DNA from: an uncultured Oleispira sp.
GTDB lineage: Bacteria > Pseudomonadota > Gammaproteobacteria > Pseudomonadales > Oceanobacteraceae
DNA length: 64,000 bases
Direction of reading: 5' to 3'
Assembly (NCBI GenBank): GCA_913061415.1
Contig: CAJXUD010000011.1
Coordinates: forward strand, 62,001 to 126,000
Numbering within the stretch: position 1 is the stretch's first letter; the number at the start of each line of letters is the position of its first letter. Both the position numbers and the translations under genes were made by a program. The notes below the pieces were generated by a model that was given only the letters and a program-made list of their open reading frames with translations, did not search any database and was not told where the DNA came from. This document shows, one piece after another, positions 36,853 through 46,238 of this stretch.

Positions 36853-37405
36853 CGCTCTGCATCTGAACTCAAAAATGTACCGCTCAGATAATAACGGCTT
36901 GAACATTCAGCGCTCAAGCATGCACCGCGCAAAAGGTTTCAGTTTGATCGAGTTGGTGATAACCATTGTTGTCTTAGGCATTGCCTTAAGTGCATTGTCG
37001 ACCAGTCTATTTACTGGCGTCGGTAGAAGCGCTGACCCCATGTGGCAAAGTAAAGCGACTCAGTTATCACAGGCCTATCTCGATGAAATGCTATCTATGC
37101 GCTATCAAGAAAATTCTCCATTAGGCGGTGGGGCGGTGGGAAATTGCAGTATCGCCGGAGCGGAAACCGGAGAATCAAGCCGTAGCTTATTTGATGATGT
37201 GGATGATTATAATGGCCTAACAGAAACGGCCACCTTTTTAGATGGCACAACAACGTCGAGTTATAGCGGCTATAGCATCAGCATTGTTGTATCGTGTGAC
37301 GACCATTTGGGTGCAAGTTCTACGAATCCTAAACTTATTACGCTAACGGTTACGACACCCACGAACCAAAGCCTGGTATTTGCAGCGATGCGGGCGGATT
37401 TATGA
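36830..37405 (+). CDS. mshD: MSHA minor pilin MshD
   Basis: 191 aa from the ATG at 36830, which has AGGA 7 bases upstream and overlaps the mshC 3' end by 23 bp. A basic leader of about 36 residues precedes G|FSLIELVITIVVLGIALSAL. The MshD-like part GRSADPMWQSKATQLSQAYLDEML follows and a Cys pair is present. A longer frame begins at 36731 inside mshC but has no better start. Overlaps mshO by 4 bp. Confidence 0.85.
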   Translation: MKEVAHSSALHLNSKMYRSDNNGLNIQRSSMHRAKGFSLIELVITIVVLGIALSALSTSLFTGVGRSADPMWQSKATQLSQAYLDEMLSMRYQENSPLGGGAVGNCSIAGAETGESSRSLFDDVDDYNGLTETATFLDGTTTSSYSGYSISIVVSCDDHLGASSTNPKLITLTVTTPTNQSLVFAAMRADL

Positions 37406-38220
37406 TTAAAAAAGTGGTGAGGGGTTTTACGCTAATAGAGCTTGTGATGGTGATTGTTGTACTGGGTATTTTAGCGGCGGGCAGTGTTAAGTTTATTGCT
37501 TTTTCAGCTCAAGGTTTGGTTGATACTACCGAGCGACAAGCGTTAGCAAGTAGCGCCACGATTGCTATAGAAAAAGTAATGCGGGAGGTTCGACGTGCGC
37601 TCCCTAACAGTGTTCGAAAATTTACTGACAGTGGTTATGAATGCATAGAGATGGTGCCCATTCTTTATAGCTCAGAATATATTTCGATTCCCACCGCGAG
37701 TGCGGCAATCAGTTTTGATAGCATTAAATTTGTAAACGGTGATGGCACAGAGGCTGGATACGTTGCAGTGTATCCCGATAGCTTAGGGTCGGTTTATGAT
37801 GCTAATCAGTCGATCTCTAGCATGACGGCAACGGCGAGTGCAGTAGGAGTTCCCAGTGCTGACTTGCAGCGAATAACATTCTCTACCGCTCCTGGCTATC
37901 GCTTTCCGACAGACTCGCCAAGAAAGCGTTTTTATTTAGTGAGTCAGCCTATTAGCTTTTGTGATGATGCTAACGGTCGTCTATGGCGTTACCAGAATTA
38001 TGGCTTTCATTCAGATAGCAGTAGTAGCATTCCTACAGTAGGTTCGAACAGAACATTGATTGCGGATTCACTAAAACCCAATAGTTTATCGTTTAATATT
38101 CAGCCTGCGCAGTTGCAAAGAAATGCGGTTGTGAGAATGACTGTCGTTATTGCTCGACCAAATTCGACGACAGAATTTATAGACATTAGCCAGGAGGTGC
38201 AATTACGCAATGTACCTTAA
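37402..38220 (+). CDS. mshO: MSHA minor pilin MshO
   Basis: 272 aa. Leader MIKKVVRG|FTLIELVMVIVVLGILAAGSV, then AIEKVMREVRRALPNSVRKF, a pattern of GspJ/PilW-like minor pilins that sit at the pilus tip complex. The C-terminal part is beta-rich with RMTVVIARPNSTTEFIDISQEV. Overlaps mshD by 4 bp and mshP by 11 bp. Confidence 0.85.
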   Translation: MIKKVVRGFTLIELVMVIVVLGILAAGSVKFIAFSAQGLVDTTERQALASSATIAIEKVMREVRRALPNSVRKFTDSGYECIEMVPILYSSEYISIPTASAAISFDSIKFVNGDGTEAGYVAVYPDSLGSVYDANQSISSMTATASAVGVPSADLQRITFSTAPGYRFPTDSPRKRFYLVSQPISFCDDANGRLWRYQNYGFHSDSSSSIPTVGSNRTLIADSLKPNSLSFNIQPAQLQRNAVVRMTVVIARPNSTTEFIDISQEVQLRNVP

Positions 38221-38620
38221 TAATTCACAAAAAGTATTGAATGCTAAGCAAGGTGGGCTTGGTTTACCGGTTGCATTATTTATCATCGTTATTATGAGTT
38301 TAATTGCGATTGCAGTGAACCAGTTAGGTGCATCCAGTAGCCAGTCTTATAGTCAGAATGTGTTGTCTACTCGGGCGTTTTATGCGGCAGAAAGTGGCGC
38401 ACAACTCAGAGCCGAAAATACGCTGACTCCTACTGCTTGTGCTTGTAGTGGTGGCGCTGACGTTACTTATAATTTTACAGTCACAGGATTAAATCAATGC
38501 AGTGCAGTGACGAATTGTACTAGCTTTAGTGCAAATGGTAATACTTACTGTACGATCGTGAGTATTGGGCGTTGTAATAATGCCGTTGCTGAGCGGACGG
38601 TAGAGGTACGCTTAAAATGA
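38210..38620 (+). CDS. mshP: MSHA biogenesis protein MshP (PilX-like)
   Basis: 136 aa. A hydrophobic segment LGLPVALFIIVIMSLIAIAV near residues 20-39 is followed by RAFYAAESGAQLRAE, typical of PilX/MshP. Six cysteines in the C-terminal half suggest disulfides. It lacks a standard FTLIEL motif, as expected for the family. Overlaps mshQ by 4 bp. Confidence 0.85.
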   Translation: MYLNNSQKVLNAKQGGLGLPVALFIIVIMSLIAIAVNQLGASSSQSYSQNVLSTRAFYAAESGAQLRAENTLTPTACACSGGADVTYNFTVTGLNQCSAVTNCTSFSANGNTYCTIVSIGRCNNAVAERTVEVRLK

Positions 38621-41600
38621 CAAAATTTGTATTCATCATTTTAATATTTGCATCCTATATTGCAAATGCTTCCTATACGATGACTGAATTAGAAGGTACA
38701 CCATTAGAAACTCCAGACGTTATTAATACTGTGGTTTGGGAGAATACGGATACAAATTATCCGGATGATGATGATAAGCAAACGGTAGCAATTGGATTCC
38801 CATTTCAGTTTGATAATATCATCTATAACGATCTCACTATTTTTACCAATGGTATTATAAAATTCGGTGCTACGGAAAGAATGCACCGAGACTATACGAA
38901 TAGTTCTTTAGCGACGAATCAAGGTGATCGTTTTATTGCCATTTATTGGGATGATTTAGTCGATGATGGATCTTCGTCTGTGACTTATGGAACTTTGGGA
39001 AGCGCCCCTAATAGGAAGTTTATTGCCAACTGGACGAATGTAAGAGCTTACTCGAATAATTTACGCTACGACTTTCAAGTTGTTCTATACGAAAATGGTG
39101 ATATTCGCTATCGCTACAATAACAATACATCCAATGGCGAGAGCGCAACCATCGGTTTAGAAATAGATGATTCTGATTTCATTGAATATTCATATAATAC
39201 CGTGAGTGTCGAAGTTAGCTTTGATTTATTTTTTCGTAATCAACTCTTAGCCTTGCCAAAGCCAGTTCTACAATACCGGCTTGATGAAGTCAGCTGGGAT
39301 GGCAGTGTCAATGAAGTCGCCGATTCAAGTATTAACGGGCTGAATGGGCGTTCATATCAAGGCGCTAATACATCCAATGTGGATCCTGCATTAGGAGCTA
39401 ATGTTGGCACCTGTAATTATGGTGAGTTTGATGGTGATAATGATTATGTAGAAATACCTGATGACCCTCTATTAGACTATTTGGATAATTTTTCTGTTGG
39501 TGTGTGGATAAAAATTGATGAAATTCCTACGGGTGGTTTAAAAACGATTTTATCCAAAGACGAAAACTATGAATTTCATGTTAAGGCTGGAGGAAAAATT
39601 AATTGGTGGTGGCAAGTTAATGGAACAAATACTTCAAGGCAGCTAGATTCTATTGCGACAATTAATGCTCAGGAGTGGACGCATATCGTTATTAGCTATA
39701 CGGCTGGTGATCAAAAAATATTTATAAATGGTGTTGAGTCTGGCAGCTCTTCTCATGCCGGTAATGCAAAAGTTAATAGTGATCCTTTGCAGTTTGCTGC
39801 AGATCAAAACTCATCGTCACGTTACTTTAAGGGGAGTATTGACGAAGTAAATATTTTTGATCAAGCTCTGAGCGAAGGGCAAGCGAGGGAGCTAATGGAA
39901 GTGACGAGACCTTGCTCATCTATTAATTTATGCGTCAGCAGTTTTCCTGATGGATTAAATAGCCATGCAGGAGGAACAATTAGTTTTGGCCGTGACGCAC
40001 AATTGTTCTTTAGTCCTGATGATATTTTGGATGCTAGTTCAGTGACTCTAACAGGAAGCTCAACGGCTCGTAGCTGTGTATCGTCTGAATGCCAAGCCAG
40101 TGGTCTATCTGTAGAACCTACTGTCCCAGATACTTTTCCTAATACTACTACCAATACCGTTGATGTATCTATTAACAATAATGGAACAGGAAGCATTGGC
40201 GGAACTGAACACAAGTACAGAGATGTCTCTCTTGGAAATAATGCTACTTTAGGCGTGATTTCTGGTCACAGCAATTATTATATTGATGATTTAAGTTTTG
40301 GGAATAATGGCGTGCTAAACCTTGTTTCTGGAACATATTGGATTAATCGTTTTTCTGCGGGGGGAGGGCTCAGGATCAATGTGGATAGTGGTACGGCACG
40401 ACTCTACATTAACAATACATTTTCATTACCCGGTAATGCCATCATTAATTCACCAGGTGCTAACTCTCAAGGGGACGCGAGTCAGCTTTTATTGTATGGA
40501 TACAATGCGATTAATACCGGCAGTGATGTGACATTCAGTGGGGTTATGTACGGCACGGGTAATATAGAGTTAGATCGGGATTCTAATTATTACGGTGCTT
40601 TTACCGGTGTTGATATTAGTATCGGTCGTGATACCAACGTTTATTATAACCCTTCAGCAGCCGCCAATCTAAACTATGGCGACCTGTGTGAAAGTGCGAG
40701 CTGCACACTGGGCAGTTTCAATATCGAACAACCGGATTATGCCTTAGCATGCCCAGGTACTCGTTCAAAAATATCCATTCAAGCTATGTGTGATGATGGC
40801 ACGTCGCCAAAAGAAGACTATGCCGGTACAGTGGATTTAAGTACTAACGAAAATGCATTGAGTGAGTTTTATGCCACGCTCGTGTCTACACCTACCATTA
40901 GCTCGTTAGTGTTTGATGGTACTGAACTGGGTACAAAAGATGCGTATTTATTTCATCAGAATGAAAATGCGACGTTGTACGTTAGCGCTGAGGATACGGT
41001 TGAGGGTGTCGCGAGTACATCGCTCAGTCCAACCGACTTTAGAACGGAAGGGTTTACCATTACTACCCCTGCATCTTTTACATGCGGGGGGACTAGCAGT
41101 TTACGGTTAACGGCAATCGGTGAAGACGATACTGGAGTAGCGTGCCAAACCTTAACGGGTTTTACGGGGGCGAAAGATTTAAAGGCTTGGTATGGCGTGA
41201 ATATAGATTCAGACTCTGGTGCAGATGTCGTGACAACGGATTTACTCTTAGATAGCCAGGCCATTAGTGATCAGTCTGAACCTGCCGCTAATAATTTAAC
41301 GTTAACCTTTAATAGTGGCATTGCTGATGTGGATATTGGCTACCCAAATGCGGGTAATGTATTGGGGATTAATTTTAAACACGATGACGCACCTTATGAT
41401 GGCAGTATTGCTGAATTTTCTGAGCTAGTCGCGAGCAGTACTGACTTTGTTGTAAAACCTAATTTGATTAATCTTTCTATCGCTGATGCTAATGCTTCTT
41501 GTGCAACGGGCATGGTTAATGAAACGTGTTCTAAGTTTGTGGCGGCCGGTGCCCCTTTTGTATTGAGCTCAGAAGCGCAATGCATTGGCGGAGGCACTGC

Positions 41601-42747
41601 CGATGATTACCAAGGCAGCATTGCGCTAACTCATGGCCTGGTATCTCCTATACCGTCTGCGGGAAGTGCTGGTAGCTTAGCCATTAACTCTGCTACTTTT
41701 GGTAGTGCAGACGGTGGTGCGATTCAAATGAATAATCAATCAATTTCTGAAGTCGGCGTATTCTCGATAACGGCCACGCCGAGTACCTATTATGGCGAAA
41801 CCATAGCCCCCTTTACGCTACCGACCGTTGGCCGATTTTATCCAGATCATTTTATTCTAACGTCAAGTAGTACCAGTGATAGCTGCAGTGGTTTTAGCTA
41901 CATGGATCAAACAGACAGTGAAATTGATATTAGTTATACGGTGCAAGCGCAGCGATTTGGCGGAGGGTTAGTACTTAATTATAACGCTGCATTTGCAAAA
42001 GCCAGTATCTCGCTGGTGGCAGAAAATAATAATGATGGCGGAGGCTATCAAACTCGTTTGAGTGGCTTTAACTCGACCAGCTGGAGCAATGGCGAATACC
42101 TTTACTCCGATGGCGGTATCTTTACGCGTGCGCCTTCAGGGCTACCGGATGGTCCTTATCAAGATCTTGATGTGGGTATCTTATTAGCGGATAACGATGG
42201 TAATGTCAGTGTTTTAAATGCATTGGATATGCGGGCAGATACCATTACGGATTGCTCTGGGCTTGGCAACTGTAATGCAAAAAATCTTGATACCGCGAAC
42301 AGCTTAGATATTCGTTTTGGCCAGTTAAAACTGGGTAATATTTTTGGGCCAGAAACCTTTGATTTAAATATGGCGGTGAGAACAGAGTATTATGACGGAA
42401 CAGATTTTGTTTTAAATACGGATGACTCCTGCACGGTTCTATTGGATACCGATCCCCCGCTTACTCCACAAACAGGATCGTGGACAGGGAATTTATCAAC
42501 CGGTGAAACGTTTGCAACGTTGAGTTCTAATATCAGTTCTGGGGTAGGAGAAATTACATTTGATGCCGCAGGTTTAGGTAATTCAGGATCGGTGATCTAT
42601 GAGTACGATACGATTAATAATTTGCCATGGCTAAGCATAGAAAACGATGGCGATGCTGATTATGGGGATAACCCGTTTGGTAAAATCACATTCGGCCAGT
42701 TCCGAGGAAATGACCGTGTGATTTATTGGCGAGAGATTGTGCGTTGA
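38617..42747 (+). CDS. mshQ: very large MSHA-associated protein MshQ with LamG domain
   Basis: 1376 aa, secreted (signal peptide 1-19, ending ASYIANA). Domains as I read them: a nidogen/PPC-like beta-sandwich (about 45-205; IGFPFQFDNIIYNDLTIFTNG, FIAIYWDDL); a LamG/concanavalin-like domain (about 220-435; GEFDGDNDYVEIPDD, FSVGVWIKI, INGVESGSS); a right-handed, repeat-rich middle (about 450-680) and a C-terminal MshQ region of Cys-paired beta repeats (about 700-1376, DUF6701-like), ending NPFGKITFGQFRGNDRVIYWREIV. It is likely displayed at the cell surface or pilus tip and could bind glycans via LamG; this is inference. Last gene of the msh operon. Confidence 0.88.
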   Translation: MTKFVFIILIFASYIANASYTMTELEGTPLETPDVINTVVWENTDTNYPDDDDKQTVAIGFPFQFDNIIYNDLTIFTNGIIKFGATERMHRDYTNSSLATNQGDRFIAIYWDDLVDDGSSSVTYGTLGSAPNRKFIANWTNVRAYSNNLRYDFQVVLYENGDIRYRYNNNTSNGESATIGLEIDDSDFIEYSYNTVSVEVSFDLFFRNQLLALPKPVLQYRLDEVSWDGSVNEVADSSINGLNGRSYQGANTSNVDPALGANVGTCNYGEFDGDNDYVEIPDDPLLDYLDNFSVGVWIKIDEIPTGGLKTILSKDENYEFHVKAGGKINWWWQVNGTNTSRQLDSIATINAQEWTHIVISYTAGDQKIFINGVESGSSSHAGNAKVNSDPLQFAADQNSSSRYFKGSIDEVNIFDQALSEGQARELMEVTRPCSSINLCVSSFPDGLNSHAGGTISFGRDAQLFFSPDDILDASSVTLTGSSTARSCVSSECQASGLSVEPTVPDTFPNTTTNTVDVSINNNGTGSIGGTEHKYRDVSLGNNATLGVISGHSNYYIDDLSFGNNGVLNLVSGTYWINRFSAGGGLRINVDSGTARLYINNTFSLPGNAIINSPGANSQGDASQLLLYGYNAINTGSDVTFSGVMYGTGNIELDRDSNYYGAFTGVDISIGRDTNVYYNPSAAANLNYGDLCESASCTLGSFNIEQPDYALACPGTRSKISIQAMCDDGTSPKEDYAGTVDLSTNENALSEFYATLVSTPTISSLVFDGTELGTKDAYLFHQNENATLYVSAEDTVEGVASTSLSPTDFRTEGFTITTPASFTCGGTSSLRLTAIGEDDTGVACQTLTGFTGAKDLKAWYGVNIDSDSGADVVTTDLLLDSQAISDQSEPAANNLTLTFNSGIADVDIGYPNAGNVLGINFKHDDAPYDGSIAEFSELVASSTDFVVKPNLINLSIADANASCATGMVNETCSKFVAAGAPFVLSSEAQCIGGGTADDYQGSIALTHGLVSPIPSAGSAGSLAINSATFGSADGGAIQMNNQSISEVGVFSITATPSTYYGETIAPFTLPTVGRFYPDHFILTSSSTSDSCSGFSYMDQTDSEIDISYTVQAQRFGGGLVLNYNAAFAKASISLVAENNNDGGGYQTRLSGFNSTSWSNGEYLYSDGGIFTRAPSGLPDGPYQDLDVGILLADNDGNVSVLNALDMRADTITDCSGLGNCNAKNLDTANSLDIRFGQLKLGNIFGPETFDLNMAVRTEYYDGTDFVLNTDDSCTVLLDTDPPLTPQTGSWTGNLSTGETFATLSSNISSGVGEITFDAAGLGNSGSVIYEYDTINNLPWLSIENDGDADYGDNPFGKITFGQFRGNDRVIYWREIVR

Positions 42748-42750
42748 TCA

Positions 42751-42786
42751 AAAACAGAAAGCTGATTCGTTAGCTTTCTGTTTCTT
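42751..42786. terminator. terminator between mshQ and ntrC, overlapping ntrC 3' end
   Basis: AACAGAAAGCT, 7-base loop, AGCTTTCTGTT followed by a pyrimidine-rich TCTTCTTC (plus) and by TTTTTG (minus). The right arm lies inside the last codons of ntrC. It can end both convergent transcripts. Confidence 0.75.
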
Positions 42787-44197
42787 CTTCATGGGCTTCT
42801 TCGCTGTCCATATTTAACTCTTTAATCTTACGCGTTAACGTATTTCGGCCCCAACCTAATAGAATTGCGGCATCACGACGACGTCCTGCGGTATGTTTAA
42901 GTGCCGTCTCTATCATGATGCGTTCAAACAGTGGGACAGCAACATCTAACAGCGCAGGCGTACCTTGTGTTAGTTGCTGGTCAGCCCAATACTGTAATGC
43001 CTGTTCCCAGTTGCCTGATGCTGGCGCCGTTGCTTCTTGATCTAATAACTCAGGAGGCAAATCATTGATATGAACTTCTCGACCAGAAGCCATAACCGTA
43101 ATCCAGCGGCAGGTGTTTTCTAACTGACGAACGTTGCCGGGCCAATCGAGCTTAGATAAATAATCTGACGTTTCAGGTTTTAAGATTTTAACTTCCACAT
43201 CAAGCTCTTCAGCGGCCGAGTTTAAGAAGTGCTTTAATAAGCGAGGAATATCTTCTCGACGATCTGCCAATCTTGGAATGTGAATACGAATAACATTTAG
43301 GCGATGAAATAAATCTTCACGGAAACGGCCTTCTTTTACTAACCCTTCTAAGTCTTGGTGCGTCGCTGCAATAATACGAACATTCACTTTAACTGGGGTT
43401 GTACCACCAACACGATAGAACTCACTATCGGCTAAGACACGTAATAAGCGGGTTTGAGTATCCGCTGGCATGTCACCAATTTCATCAAGAAATAATGTAC
43501 CGCCATTGGCTTGTTCAAAACGGCCGCGACGCTGACCACCGGCACCGGTAAAGGAGCCTTTTTCGTGACCAAACAATTCCGACTCAATTAAGTCTTTTGG
43601 GATCGCTGCCATGTTGAGAGCAATGAAATTCTCACTCGCTCTAGGACTGTGCTTATGCAATGCGTGAGCAACCAATTCTTTACCGGTTCCGGATTCACCA
43701 TTAATTAATACGGTAATATTGGATTGGGATAAGCGACCAATGGCACGAAAAACTTCCTGCATGGCCGGTGCTTCACCGATAATCTCGGTATTATTCGGCA
43801 GTTCTTCAACGATTTTTTGCGAAGCTTGCTGCTCTTCATAATGCGCAATGGCACGCTGAATAAGAGTAACCGCATCATCAACATCAAACGGCTTAGGGAG
43901 ATATTCAAAAGCGCCGCTTTGATAAGAGCTTACTGCGCTATCCAGATCGGAGTGCGCCGTCATAATAATCACAGGAAGCTCGGGGTGAGCTTCATTTACC
44001 TGAGAGAGTAGCTCGAGGCCATCAATACCCGGCATGCGAATATCTGTCATGATCGCTGCGGGTTTTTCTTTCTCTAATAAACCCATAATGGTTTCGGCGC
44101 TTTCAAATACACGGCAAGGAATGTTCGCTTGCTCCAGTGCTTTTTCGAGAACCCAGCGAATTGATTTATCATCATCAATAATCCAAACAGTATTCAT
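42770..44197 (-). CDS. glnG: nitrogen regulator NtrC (NR(I))
   Basis: 475 aa sigma-54 enhancer-binding protein. Receiver domain 1-120 with phosphoacceptor Asp52 in IMTDIRMPG; AAA+ domain (about 140-375) with Walker A GESGTGKE, GSFTGA (a permitted form of the sigma-54 contact loop GAFTGA) and GGTLFLDEIGDMP; Fis-type HTH at the C-terminus (AAILLGWGRNTLTRKIKEL). It activates nitrogen-scavenging genes when phosphorylated by NtrB. Follows ntrB by 11 bp. Confidence 0.97.
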   Translation of the reverse strand: MNTVWIIDDDKSIRWVLEKALEQANIPCRVFESAETIMGLLEKEKPAAIMTDIRMPGIDGLELLSQVNEAHPELPVIIMTAHSDLDSAVSSYQSGAFEYLPKPFDVDDAVTLIQRAIAHYEEQQASQKIVEELPNNTEIIGEAPAMQEVFRAIGRLSQSNITVLINGESGTGKELVAHALHKHSPRASENFIALNMAAIPKDLIESELFGHEKGSFTGAGGQRRGRFEQANGGTLFLDEIGDMPADTQTRLLRVLADSEFYRVGGTTPVKVNVRIIAATHQDLEGLVKEGRFREDLFHRLNVIRIHIPRLADRREDIPRLLKHFLNSAAEELDVEVKILKPETSDYLSKLDWPGNVRQLENTCRWITVMASGREVHINDLPPELLDQEATAPASGNWEQALQYWADQQLTQGTPALLDVAVPLFERIMIETALKHTAGRRRDAAILLGWGRNTLTRKIKELNMDSEEAHEEETES

Positions 44198-44208
44198 ATT
44201 GATTCGTC

Positions 44209-45285
44209 CTAAGCGTATGTAAGTGGTAAGAAAATAGAGAATTGTGTACGGCCAGTTTCGCTCTCATATTCGATAATTCCATTGTGCTGGTTTATCAAAG
44301 ATTGGGCGATAGAGAGACCTAAGCCTGTGCCTTCTGCACGGCCACTGACCATGGGGTAAAATAAATTCTCTTTCAAATTGTCGGGAATACCGGGGCCATT
44401 ATCAGTAATAGAAATATGCGCAACTAAACGATGGCGTAGATGACCAATGGTAAATTGGCTTTTGGTTCGTGTACGTAAAGTGAGTGTTGGCTGTTCAATG
44501 CCAGCCTCAACCATTGCTTGAACCGCATTGCGGCACAAATTCAGAATGGCTTGTATTAGTTGGGATTTATCACTAATGAACTCTGGAATAGAAGGGTCGT
44601 AATCACGAATGATTTTAATATCCCCCAGCTGGTCGACTTCGACCAATTGGCAAACGCGTTCAATAACTTCGTGAATATTCGTCGCTTCTTGTTTTGGCAG
44701 TTGATGCGAACCGAGTAAGCGATCGACCAAATCGCGTAAGCGATCAGCTTCTTCAATAATGATATTGGTATATTCATCCAATGAGGCATCGGGTAGTGCG
44801 CGTGACAATAATTGCGCAGCACCTCGAATACCGCCGAGAGGATTTTTAATTTCATGGGCCATACCGCGAACCAACTCACGAGTTGTTTCTTGCTTAGAAA
44901 TAATCTGCTCTTCGCGCGAAATTCGCATTAAGCGATCTCGTCCTTGAATCTCGATCAGCAAACATGGTGTATGACTTTCAGGGTGTAAAATAGGGCTAAC
45001 GCTGTAGTCGACAGTGATGGTCTGTGCGCTGTGCAGCACAACTTCGGTTTCGCGTTTGGTAAAGGTATAGCCGGTTGATATTGATTCTTGCAAAGCTAGC
45101 TTATCGGCTTCAGATTCCCAAGCTAGGTCATAGAAGTGTTCACCAAGCCCTTGTCGACCACTGACTTGTAATAATACTTCTGCAGCCGGGTTCATATAGA
45201 TAACTGACAAGTCGACATCGAGCAATAAAATGCCAGTATTTAGGTATTCTAGTAGCTGCTGGTTGAGTACGGCCGACGCAATCAT
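44209..45285 (-). CDS. glnL: nitrogen sensor kinase NtrB (NR(II))
   Basis: 358 aa, soluble. PAS domain (about 10-110), HisKA with the phosphorylated His in GMAHEIKNPLGGIRGAAQLL, and HATPase_c with N, G1 (ITDNGPGIP) and G2 (GTGLGLSIAQSLI) boxes. Paired with ntrC downstream (11 bp). Its activity is set by PII proteins, not encoded here. A candidate NtrC enhancer and sigma-54 promoter lie upstream, consistent with autoregulation. Confidence 0.97.
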   Translation of the reverse strand: MIASAVLNQQLLEYLNTGILLLDVDLSVIYMNPAAEVLLQVSGRQGLGEHFYDLAWESEADKLALQESISTGYTFTKRETEVVLHSAQTITVDYSVSPILHPESHTPCLLIEIQGRDRLMRISREEQIISKQETTRELVRGMAHEIKNPLGGIRGAAQLLSRALPDASLDEYTNIIIEEADRLRDLVDRLLGSHQLPKQEATNIHEVIERVCQLVEVDQLGDIKIIRDYDPSIPEFISDKSQLIQAILNLCRNAVQAMVEAGIEQPTLTLRTRTKSQFTIGHLRHRLVAHISITDNGPGIPDNLKENLFYPMVSGRAEGTGLGLSIAQSLINQHNGIIEYESETGRTQFSIFLPLTYA

Positions 45286-45348
45286 TTATAAACCTTTCCT
45301 TTTGCTTAGCAGAGAGTGATTAATTGTACAGATTAATCTTATTGGCAA

Positions 45349-45364
45349 TGCAAAAACTAAACCA
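45349..45364 (-). promoter_or_regulatory. candidate sigma-54 promoter of glnLG
   Basis: Minus strand TGGTTTAGTTTTTGCA: the invariant GG and GC are 10 bases apart and the -12 box TTGCA is perfect, but the -24 box (TGGTTTA vs TGGCACG) is degenerate. It lies about 64 bp before the ntrB start. Confidence 0.45.
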
Positions 45365-45447
45365 CTATTGAGTTTGCACGTATCTGATGCTTTCTACACT
45401 GATTATAGTCTTATTTTGGACACTTTTAGAGCATTGAGTTACAGAAA

Positions 45448-45464
45448 TGCACAATAGTAGTGCA
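45448..45464. promoter_or_regulatory. candidate NtrC enhancer site
   Basis: TGCACAATAGTAGTGCA, a 17-bp element with TGCAC and GTGCA arms spaced by 7, matching the NtrC consensus TGCAC-N7-GTGCA. Centre is about 118 bp upstream of the start predicted from the sigma-54 candidate. A second palindrome, AGCACTTAAGTGCT (45470-45483), lies two helical turns further upstream but has a shorter spacer. Confidence 0.6.
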
Positions 45465-45508
45465 TTAATAGCACTTAAGTGCTTTTTATTGGTGCGGTAA
45501 GGCGGATA

Positions 45509-45544
45509 GTTTTATAGATGGTTTTATAGATGGTTTTATAGTTA
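45509..45544. repeat. three 12-bp tandem repeats upstream of glnL
   Basis: GTTTTATAGATG twice, then a third copy diverging at its end (GTTTTATAGTTA). It lies in the 341-bp gap between the DUF4124 gene and ntrB, upstream of the NtrC site. Confidence 0.85.
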
Positions 45545-45626
45545 TAAATAGGGTTATGGGTCGTGCCATTGTGCTGAAAGAAGTAGCAATAGAGGGTTAA
45601 GCGATAACCCGCTATGAATAGAGCGA

Positions 45627-46142
45627 TTAACGCTTCACGTATACTGTGACAATAGCGCTGCTGATTTTCTGCTGTTGATTGCTTCGTGAGCGAATAACCA
45701 CTTGCAGCTCATGAGCACCTCTGTCGGCGCTGTTGATCTGCCAATTTAATTGCTTACCGGCGCTGATTTCTTCGCCATTAAATAGCAATACCGCTTCGTC
45801 GTTATCAGAAAGACTTGGGCTTACTTGGGCCGATACTACAAAGTTGCCTAGCTTATCTCGACTGATATGGCTTTTAGTCGATGGACTGATAATCGAGAGT
45901 TGCTGATATTGAACCTCAATATCTTGATCATTAATCGCGGTTGCTGTTGTTTTTTGCACTTTTATCGCAGGAATCGTACTGATTTCTTTGAGGGTATGTG
46001 TGCGTGATTGCTTGCTAGGAACATCTGAGAAAATACGATTACCGTTTTCATCAACAGTGATAAAAATATCGGTCGTATAGCCAGATATAGGTGAGCAAAA
46101 AAGCAGGGAAATTAATCCACGGAGGACGATTTTTTTATTCAT
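45627..46142 (-). CDS. DUF4124-type secreted protein
   Basis: 171 aa from the ATG at 46142; the frame opens at 46166. Signal peptide (about 1-22, LISLLFCSPISGYT), then the DUF4124 pattern TVDENGNRIFSDVPSKQSRTH and a C-terminal Ig-like beta-domain (NFVVSAQVSPSLSDNDEAVLLF, WQINSADRGAHELQVVIRS). A DUF4124 protein next to ntrBC is common in Pseudomonas relatives; its function is unknown. Separated from ntrB by a 341-bp regulatory gap. Confidence 0.82.
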   Translation of the reverse strand: MNKKIVLRGLISLLFCSPISGYTTDIFITVDENGNRIFSDVPSKQSRTHTLKEISTIPAIKVQKTTATAINDQDIEVQYQQLSIISPSTKSHISRDKLGNFVVSAQVSPSLSDNDEAVLLFNGEEISAGKQLNWQINSADRGAHELQVVIRSRSNQQQKISSAIVTVYVKR

Positions 46143-46238
46143 TGTGCATAATGACAGTACGGGCATACAAACTCAATCTTCTTTATAATCGCTTTAGAAC
46201 TAAGTCTCAGTTTATAAATTGGTATTGGTAGAATAAAA

